The notes below the pieces were generated by a model. That model was not told where the DNA came from and did no database searches. It was given only the letters and a program-made list of their open reading frames with translations. The translations under genes were made by a program, and so were the position numbers. From NCBI GenBank assembly GCA_963575745.1, contig CAUYUJ010022509.1, forward strand, positions 1 to 64,000: a stretch of DNA of 64,000 nucleotides. The letters are read 5' to 3'. Position 1 is the stretch's first letter. Every line of letters begins with the position of its first letter. Positions 56,001 through 64,000 of the stretch are shown here, piece by piece. The DNA is from Prorocentrum cordatum. Its lineage: Eukaryota > Sar > Dinophyceae > Prorocentrales > Prorocentraceae.

Positions 56001-58750
56001 CGCCACCGCGCGGCCAGAACGGCCCGAGAGGCCTCCAAGATTGCCCGAAGAGGCTCCGAAGAGAGCCTCAGGAGCCCAAGACGGCCCCAGATGGCCCCAA
56101 GATGTCCCACGATGGCCCAATATGCTGCCAAGACGGCCCATGAGGCCTGCCCTACGAAGCAAAATTCAATGATTTCCTTAACGTTTTTGAAGGTTTTTGG
56201 CCTTCTCGCCTTTTCGGCTTTCCGACGCTCCGAGACGGACCAAGAGGGGTTCCCGAGATCGCCCCACGACGGCCCTAGGAGCTCCCATGACGGCCCACGA
56301 GGCCCCCAAGACGGCAGAAGAGGACTGTCCAAGAGGCGCCCCAGACGGCCCAAAAGGGCCCTAAGATAGTCCCAAGGAGGCCCAAGAGGGAGTCCACGAA
56401 CCGAAAACTCGTTCCGCCCCGAGAGGGCCGCAGGAGGCCCCAAGAAGGTCCCAAGAGGCCCCAAGAGGCCCCCAAGGGGCCCCCAGGAGGGCCCCAAGGA
56501 GACCCCAAAGGGACCCAAAGGGACCCAAAATATGCCCCAAGAGGTTCCAAAATGGCTTCCAAGAAACTCCAACAATGACCCGCAGAGGCTGCCGAGAAGC
56601 ACCCACGGCGCTATCCACGCAGCCGCACGCACTAGATAGGGGGGTCGGCGGCAGAGGGCGAAGCCCTCAAGATCCGGCCGCTCCCGCCCTGCGGTGTGGG
56701 CCGTGCGAGACCTCTCTGACAGAGTGTTTGGCACAGTCTTTGGCCCCCTTCTCCAGTGCCTGGTCAAAACCTCCTGAAAGTCCCTCCGAGGGGGCCCCAC
56801 TCTGCCGCCGGCCCCCCCCCCCCCTCAAGGTCTCAAACGGCCCGGGGACGACCCAAGGGCGCCCCAAGCCGGTCCTAGAGAGTCCCGAGCAGTCCAAGAG
56901 AGCCTCCAGACGGCTCCAGATCGCTCCAAGACGCCAAAGATGGCCTCCAGACGGCCCAAGACGCCTCCAAGACGGCCCAAGAGGCCTCCAAGAGCACCCC
57001 CAAGAGAGCCCCAACATGCAAAAATCATTGTTTTTTTCAATGGTTTTTGAAGGATTTTCGCGTTCTCGCCATTTCGGCTTACCCACGCTCCACGACGGCC
57101 CAAGAGGCCCCCACGATCGCGCCACGTCACGACTTTCGATGCTGCGCGATTTTCGGCAAACTCCCAGGGAGCGGCCGGTGATGCGCCGCCGGCGTCCTCG
57201 ATCCGGCCGCTCCCGCCCGGCGGGTTGGGCCGTGCGAGACCTCTCTGACACAGTGTCTGGCGCAGTCTTTGGCCCCCTTCTCCAGTGCCTGGTCAAAAAC
57301 CTCCTGAAAGTCCTTCCGAGGGGACTCTGCCGCCGGCCCCCCCCCCCCTCAAGGTCTCAAACGGCCCGGGGACGACCCAAGGGCGCCCCAAGCCGGTCCA
57401 AGAGTCCCGAGCAGTCCAAGAGAGCCTCCAGACGGTTCCAGATCGCTCGAAGACGCCCAAGATGGCCTCCAGACGGCCCAAGACGCCTCCAAGACGGCCC
57501 AAGAGGGCTCCAAGAGCACCCCCAAGACAGCCCCGAGAAGCAAAAATCATTGACTTTTCAATGGTTTTTCAAGGATTTACACATTCACGCCATTTCGGCT
57601 TACCCACGCTCCAAGACGGCCCCAATAGGCCCCCACGATCGCCCCAGGACGGCCCAACAAGCCCCCAAGAGGGCTCCAAGACGGCGCAAGAAGGCCCCAA
57701 GACGGCCCAAGAGGCCCCCGGGACGGCCCAAGAGAGGCCCCAGGACGGCCCCAAGAGGGCGCTCAGAAGGGGAACCCGAATGAACATTTTGAGCCTTCGG
57801 TCCCAAGAGGCCCCCAGGGGGCTCTTAGAGGCCCCCAGGAGGCCCCCAAGAGGCTCCAAGAGAGCCCCCAAAGGCCCCAAGAGGCCCCCACGAGGCTCAC
57901 AAGAAGCCCCCAGGAGGCCCTCAAGAGGCCCTAAACTCCCCTGCAGAGGCCCCGAGAGCCCTCTCGAGACCCCAAGAAGCGTCCACGAGGACTCCGACCC
58001 AAAACCCAAGCAGGGTGGCGGGATGGGCCGCGCCACGTCACGACTTTCGATGCTGCGCGATTTTCGGCAAACTCCCAGGGAGCGGCCGGTGATGCGCCGC
58101 CGGCGTCCTCGATCCGGCCGCTCCCGCCCGGCGGGTTGGGCCGTGCGAGACCTCTCTGACACAGTGTCTGGCGCAGTCTTTGACCCCCTTCTCCAGTGCC
58201 TGGTCAAAAACCTCCTGAAAGTCCTTCCGAGGGGGCCCCACTCTGCCGCCGGCCCCCCCCCCCCTCAAGCTCTCAAACGGCCCGGGGACGACCCAAGGGC
58301 GCCCCAAACCGGTCCAAGAGTCCCGAGCAGTCCAAGAGAGCCTCCAGACGGTTCCAGATCGCTCGAAGACGCCCAAGATGGCCTCCAGACGGCCCAAGAC
58401 GCCTCCAAGACGGCCCAAGAGGGCTCCAAGAGCACCCCCAAGACAGCCCCGAGAAGCAAAAATCATTGACTTTTCAATGGTTTTTCAAGGATTTACACAT
58501 TCACGCCATTTCGGCTTACCCACGCTCCAAGACGGCCCAATAGGCCCCCAAGATCGCCCCAGGACGGCCCAACAGGCCCCCAAGACGGCCCCAAGACGGC
58601 CCAAGAGGGCCCCAAGACCGCCCAAGAGGCCCCCGGGACGGCCCAAGAGGGGCCCCAGGATGGCCCCAAGAGGAGGCCCCGAAGGGGTACCCGAATGAAC
58701 ATTTCGAGCTTTCGGCTCAAGAGGCCCCCAGGAGGCCCTAAGAGGCCCCC
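56001..58750. repeat. CCAAGACGGCC satellite, block 3, higher-order units
   Basis: The same 11-13 bp words plus larger direct repeats: 57119-57790 and 58024-58715 are almost identical (about 690 bp, few differences), and 56690-57120 is a diverged partial copy. The shared parts include GGCCGTGCGAGACCTCTCTG, a C run, and core copies at 56160, 57025, 57541 and 58458. Plus-strand frames of about 400 codons here are repeat-driven. Confidence 0.9.
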
Positions 58751-59053
58751 TGAGTTGAGAATAGGAATGGGATGGAGAGAAGCGCTTTTTCCAGTACGTG
58801 TGAAACAAAGCTTGATTCGCTGACTCGAGCCTAATGGTTACGGAAAAGCTGGCCGCAACGCGCGCGTAGCAGAGATCACCTGAATGCTGGGCTGGTCTGA
58901 AATCTACCTTTCGACTCTGGTACTTCTCGTTTGGTGCTTGTAAGCTCCACAGACACCACCGTTCCTTGGAAAATGTTGCTGCCCTCTCTGCTACCAGAGC
59001 AAAGCAAAGGAAACGGCCTCCAACACTCAGAAAACGGAAGCTCCAGCCGTCAC
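58751..59053 (-). mobile_element. Candidate 3' noncoding end/LTR of copia element
   Basis: Unique sequence between the retrotransposon stop (59054) and the sharp return of satellite at 58750. On the minus strand it ends CTCAACTCA, and a TGAGTG lies near 59030, compatible with a TG...CA long terminal repeat of about 280 bp. The 5' LTR is outside the window, so the boundaries are unproven. Confidence 0.4.
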
Positions 59054-62000
59054 TCAGAAATGTCTCTGCCTCTTCTTCGGCTGCATTGCCGGGTTGCTCC
59101 ACGGAGCCCTCGTGGGGCACTCGTTGCCCCAGTGGCCCCACTGGCCGCACACGCGGCACTGGCCCGGCTCCAGCGCCCCGTTCGGCTTCGAGCCGTCGTT
59201 CGGCGCAGGGCGCTTCGGCGCGGCGCGCGTGGCCCACGGGGGCGCCGTCGGGCCAGGCACGGCCTTCGGCGCTGCCCTCGGCCCTGGGAGCGGCACCGAT
59301 CCGCTCTTGACCTGGCCGGCCTTCGGCGCAGCAGTCGGGCCAAGAGGGCCCAACCAGAGTGGGTCCGATCCACTCTCGGCGTCTACGCGCCTTGGCTGCG
59401 CCGGCCGACACTTAGGCTGAGTCCCCACAAACTCCGGAACGTGCTCCTGCTTGGCTTCTGCCTTTGCACGGAGGCGGTCGTACAGCTCCCGGAGGTAGGT
59501 GTCGCGCTCGCCCTTCTTGTCGTCGACGTCGTGGTCGTACTTCCGCTTCTCCTCTTCGTGCCTCCAGTGTCTGACGCGGTTGTCGGCTGGCTCGCCGCTC
59601 TCCGTGTCGGAGTCGCACTCGCTCTTGAGGTCCGCATCGTGCACGTGCTTATGCCACTTCTCCGGGTATTTCTCCACGAGCGCTGTCAACCACATCAACT
59701 CGTCGTCCCGGTACTTCCGCAGAAGACTGCCCAAATTCGGCACCTTCTCGGGGCTGAGATTCTCGTAAGCAACGGTCATCACCTCGCGCCACTCCCGTGC
59801 GCCAGGGCGCGGGGGCGTGTCCAAGCGCCTGGCGACGCGCACCACGCGACGCAGCGTCCATGGCTCCACGTTGTCGTCCTGCTCCTCCTTGGCGACGACA
59901 CGCGCGGGGTAGAAGAGCTGCACCTGCGGACGGACTGTGGGGGAGACTTTCACCTTGTCCTTGTGCGCGATCTTCCACGTCCCCGTCCTGAGCGCTGTAA
60001 GGAGGGCGTCCCTGGCGACCTTGCCCTTCGTGAGGGCGTCTGCGAGCATGTCCCGGGTGTCGATCCAGTGCGACTACCACACCCGGCCTGCGAGCAAGTG
60101 CTGCTTGAGCGCCTTGATATCGTAGAGCATCTGCTGCTCCGTTGGGCACTTCGTGCTCTCGTTTGCGATCGCTGCAAACACCGACATTGCATCCACGTAC
60201 AAGAAGATCTTGATGTCGAGCTCGCACGCCTCCAACCGGCGGGTCAACTCGGCCGCGGACGCGGTTCCGTAGAAGAACTCCTGGAAGAAGCCCGCCAGAA
60301 GCATGCCCTCCTCGGCGGCCTCGCTGAGATTGTGCATCTCTGCCGCGAACGTGCTCCTGCAAACCCGCGTCTGCTTTCGCGACCAAAAGTCGATCGCCAG
60401 GAAGCTGTCGTCCGAACTGCCACCCAGGCCTGCGAGCAGGCCCCGGAGAGCCAGACAGTCGGGATCAGCAGCCTTGAAGGCACTATCCCCGGGAATCCTC
60501 AATACTGGCTTGCCCCTGATCCCGTGGTACTTGATGCAGCTCTTCTGCTTCTTGAGCCACTTCAGGAGCTTATTGAGGTCGTGCACGTCGCGGCAACGAG
60601 GCGCCGTGTTGGCGTCGCTGCACCTCTGCAGGTATCCCACGAAGACCAACCCATCGGCGCGGCACATCGTCACCCAAGCCACGCCTCCGCGCAAGCTCAT
60701 GAACTGCTGGTGGATGGCCTGGGGCACCTGCTCGTCCTCCTTGAGTGTCCCCAGCGCCGGGTGCACTATCGGGCGCAACTGGGACAAGTAGTGGTCCTGG
60801 CTGCCCTCGATGTCGTGGAGGTTGCGCGGGTTCTGCGTGTGCATAACGCCACAGCACTCGAAGATGCCGTACTTCCTGTCCTTGATCGGCCCAAACGCCG
60901 ATTCCAGCACCTGAAGCAAGATCTTGTGATGCTTGCCGTCTGTGCTGTCGCAGCCCTTGAGATCGTCGACGTGGCCGGATACAGCCTGCACCAGTACTTT
61001 CTCCTTCGTGTTCTGGTCCGTCTCGTGCTTGACGTACAGCAGGGGCTGCGCCTGGGTAGGCCGCAGGCCGGCCTCCCGCAACACCTCGTCCAGCTTGAGG
61101 CTGAAGGCGCGTGGGGCCACAGTGGAGCCCATGACGGGCTTGTCTGGCTCCAGTACCTCCAACACCGGGTCAAAGGATTCGAAACCAGGAATCTGCCTCA
61201 GCAGAGCCACCGTGCCCGGAGGCAACTCCAACTGCATGTCCCGTTCCGGCACCCCCGTCTTGTCGCTGAGCTCTTTGAAAGTGAGGCCCCGGAGAAACGC
61301 TTTGGGAACGTCCAGCATCCACAGCTGTTGGCCGTGAGTGGCTGCCACTGCGGTCAGGGCTCGCTGTCCCCAGCGCGAGGCTGTCCCCGAGTGCGTGTCC
61401 ATCGCGTCCTTGAGCCTGTCCTTGAAGCCCCGGGCTGTGAGCCGTGCTCGTACGGCACGCGCCTTGTCGATGATTTTCCACTTGTCCACCCACCGCATGT
61501 CCACGATGTTGTTGGCACCTTTCCTGAGGCGCCGCCTCATGTTACACAGCTTGATCCACTCCTTGAGCTCGTTCAACATTGCTGCGTTCACCTCGGGGCG
61601 ATGCTCCTGCAACTCCGCCGGAGACAGCAACGGCAGCTCACGTTCAATGACTGCCTGTGGTTTTCCAGCTCCAGAAACCATCCACGCTGCCACGTGGCCG
61701 TCCGGAATGCTGCTTACCCCGAGGCTGTCCATGAAGTGGTCCAGGAAGACGCCGTCGACCTCAAGGAACGCCTGGTTCCGCTCCTCGTCGCTGTACGGCA
61801 CGTGCTCTCCAATACCCGATGGCGCGAAGTACATCGTATCTGGAGGAGACGCCATCGAAGCAACCATGTCCAGGTACTCGTCGCTCTTGTCCAATGGCAG
61901 GGTAGCGTAGTCCACCACGAAATTCTCGGCAACTTCCCCGGACTCCTCAGAAAAGATGTCGTCATCGTCAACGTCTGTGCGGATGTCCGGCCAGGTAAAC

Positions 62001-64000
62001 GGCAACGCATTCTGCTGCCTAGCGGCCTGCATCGGCGATGGGTTGCCAAAGCTACCCTCGGAGCGTTGCCGGACCTGTCCACGAGGCGTCTCTGGTGCAT
62101 TTGAGCCCATAGACTCCGGATTCGGCGTCGGCGATGGCGTAGAATGTCCAAGAGGAGGCGCGAGGGGAACATCGTGCTGTGCTGGAGGCGCCGGAGGGGG
62201 GAACATGTCGGTGATGATGTTAGGCTCGTGCTCCTCCTGATGATGACCCTCCTGATGATCATTGTTCGGTTCATCCATCATGGCTTGCTGCTTCACTTGA
62301 TCTAAAGACGAATCTTCATGATCTGCGCTCATAATGAACTGAACGATGTTTTGCCTAACCCAATCATTCCCCAACTCCTTAGTGATATCCAGCTGCCTAG
62401 ACGAAGGATGCTGTAGCCAATGAGGTTCACCTCGACGCCCTGTGGCCCACCAGTAAATGATGGAAGGCCCTCCTAAAGGAATCGGCGTAAGATGCTTAAC
62501 CCTTCTGGCAAGACGTACTGCGCAGCACGAGGTCAACCCGAACAAGTGTGAAGCTACACTGAATGCTGCACGCGCGATCGCTGGGAATCGCCTCGTCGCT
62601 GTCGTCATCTTTGACGTCTCCGTTCTGACGTCCACCAAGAAACCCAGAGCGACAACTCCAGGATCCAGGGACTCCACGAAGCCGGACAAGGCCTCGAACG
62701 GGCTGCTGAATGCCGCAGAGTAATGTGGGAGAAAGAAGACACACCACAACACGAGAGCCTTGCGCACGTCCTGGATTCGTGCCGTCATATGGCGGCCATG
62801 CCACTTGAAACCGATTTGGCCCTCAGGGATGCCGGTGAGGTCGGTCACCAAGCACGGGCCACGCCATCCTGAAGTATCTTTGTTTGGCGGGTCCCTGAAT
62901 AAATCGATGCAATCGCCGACCTTCAAGTCCAACTTCTCGCCGGCCTCGCCGGTCTTGGACTGCAAACTCTGGCTGATATTGTCCGCTGCCGTCGCCTGCA
63001 CGATGGTACTAACAGCTGCATGTCGAAGGCGTGTAATGTGTCGGCTAACGCCGGCAGTGCCCTCGCTGTCGTCCTCCAGCTCGGTGGCACTCGCCGGCTC
63101 GAAGTTCAGCAAAAGGTTCATTTGTCTACCGAACACGGCCTGGTACGGCGACACGCCCCGGATGTTGGTCAGAACGTTCTTGGCCAAAAGTGCCTCCGCC
63201 AAGATGCACTCATTAGGGACTGGGGTCCCATCTTGAATGAGCTGGCCCTTGATCAGGTGGAGCTGGTCCCTGAGTAGTGCGTTGTGCCTCTCGAACATCT
63301 GAGCGTGGGCCGCCTTGGGCTTGAACGCGAGGTTCGTTCCCCATCGGGACGCCCAGGCTCGGCCCTCGTCTGAATCGAGTGCTCCTTCATGATCAGACGT
63401 GATCCTCAGAGGTACTCCGAAGATCCGGAACCAGCGGTTCGTGATAGCCTCCAGGATCGTCGCTGTCTCCCTGTTGGGAATCAGTCCTCCTGCAGCGAAG
63501 CGCACGCACTTGTCCAGGAGGTGGCACACAATCGAAGCCTCCCAGAACATGAGGTCGAATTGGATCTCTTCATTGAAATGTGCGCAAATAAAGGCGCTAC
63601 CTATCGACCTGGGAACGACGTCCTGCCAGCTACGGCAGATCCTACACGTATCTACGATGCCCTGGACCTGGTCGATGACATGCGATGGCGCACCAGCAAC
63701 AGTCAGAAGGTCACGAAGACGCTGAGCAGGACAGTGCCACAGCCTGATGTGGATTTTCCGCAGCGTACGGCGGACCACACCAGGAGACTTGCTCAGCAGC
63801 AGGGGCAAGGCGCGCCCGAGGTCCCACTGAGACCACTCGTCGGGCAGATTGTCGGCCTGAGTTCCGATCTCAGCCTTCTGGACCCTCGGGGCCCGAGAAA
63901 CTGCAGAGGGAACAGGTGCAGGGGCACTGGCGGCGTCGTCACCCGCCGAAGGCTCAGGACCGCCTTCGGCGGGAGCCTCCTGCGCAGCCGTTGAGCGGCG
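59054..64000 (-). mobile_element. pol: Ty1/copia retrotransposon pol, 5' part outside window
   Basis: Minus-strand polyprotein open from the window edge to a TAG at 60074-60076, continuing in the same frame to 59054. Counting from 63808: integrase zinc finger H20, H25, C55, C58; integrase DDE at D85, D139, E173; reverse transcriptase LDVPKAFLRG near 831 and catalytic SGHVDDLKG near 946 (copia usually has YVDD); RNase H IPGDSAFKAAD near 1106, STFAAEMHNLSEA and LYVDAMSVFAAI. After the TAG come SHWIDTRDMLADALTKG, the normal copia RNase H end, a Pro/Ala-rich tail, and a CCHC zinc knuckle (CRVCGQWGHWGNEC) 20 residues from the C terminus. Integrase before reverse transcriptase is the copia order. 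Gag and protease must lie beyond 64000. One stop in an otherwise intact frame suggests recent insertion. Confidence 0.93.

Noticed and set aside
57060-57105. CGCCATTTCGGCTTACC in the satellite core, similar to the SL core
   Set aside because: It is a conserved part of the repeat unit, lacks the CTCAAG end and precedes no coding sequence.
56575-58469. Two overlapping plus-strand frames of about 400 codons
   Set aside because: They consist of satellite words read as RPKRAPRGLQDGP-like repeats and contain the duplicated segments; no protein character.
58931-62104. A 1,057-codon open frame on the plus strand
   Set aside because: It lies exactly opposite the copia pol frame, which has all catalytic motifs. 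The antisense frame is open because of GC-rich codons and has no domain.

Overview
The window looks like nuclear DNA of a dinoflagellate. No genus can be named from sequence alone; a GC-rich, repeat-laden genome such as Prorocentrum is one possibility. The evidence is: degenerate copies of the dinoflagellate trans-spliced leader (SL) sequence lodged in the genome upstream of coding sequence; a short insertion element with terminal inverted repeats sitting like an intron in two unrelated genes; large genes of unknown function resembling families expanded in dinoflagellates; a Ty1/copia retrotransposon with a divergent HVDD polymerase motif; and very little coding DNA in an ocean of GGA/TCC, GT, TACA and poly-T repeats. 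All four supported gene models lie on the minus strand, as expected of a unidirectional gene cluster.

Layout. 1-4480: simple repeats plus a decayed minus-strand coding stretch with two tandem SL relics upstream of it. 4482-9060: a multi-exon gene of unknown function carrying a 215-bp introner-like element. 9535-10115: an inverted array of an 11-bp repeat. 10841-16199: a second large gene of unknown function (three exons, SL relic upstream of the start). 16.7-31.5 kb: poly-T, minisatellites, a second decayed coding stretch (17.6-20.1 kb), several small inverted-repeat elements, a perfect 62-bp palindrome and long GGA tracts. 31726-33239 (plus upstream exon): a Cys-loop ligand-gated ion channel with a second copy of the same 215-bp element at its 5' end. 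34-58.7 kb: almost gene-free, with microsatellites, a 100-N assembly gap (38400-38499), at least five families of short terminal-inverted-repeat elements, three loci of one composite repeat, and a very large degenerate satellite built on CCAAGACGGCC-like words. 58751-64000: the 3' part of a copia-type retrotransposon on the minus strand, open to the window edge.

The genes do not form a recognisable pathway. The main biological interest is mobile DNA: the 215-bp element has 5-bp target-site duplications, TIRs, identical length and the same orientation relative to both host genes, and precise removal keeping one target copy leaves both reading frames open although the boundaries are not GT/GC/GA-AG. 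The other small elements (a TA-flanked mariner-like MITE, a GTAAGAGTGACC MITE, a CTTCTTAGAAG hairpin family, a TCGGGCCTGTCC family) look like undescribed non-autonomous families, described here from two or three copies each. Splice sites, starts and family assignments are inferred by eye without any database search.
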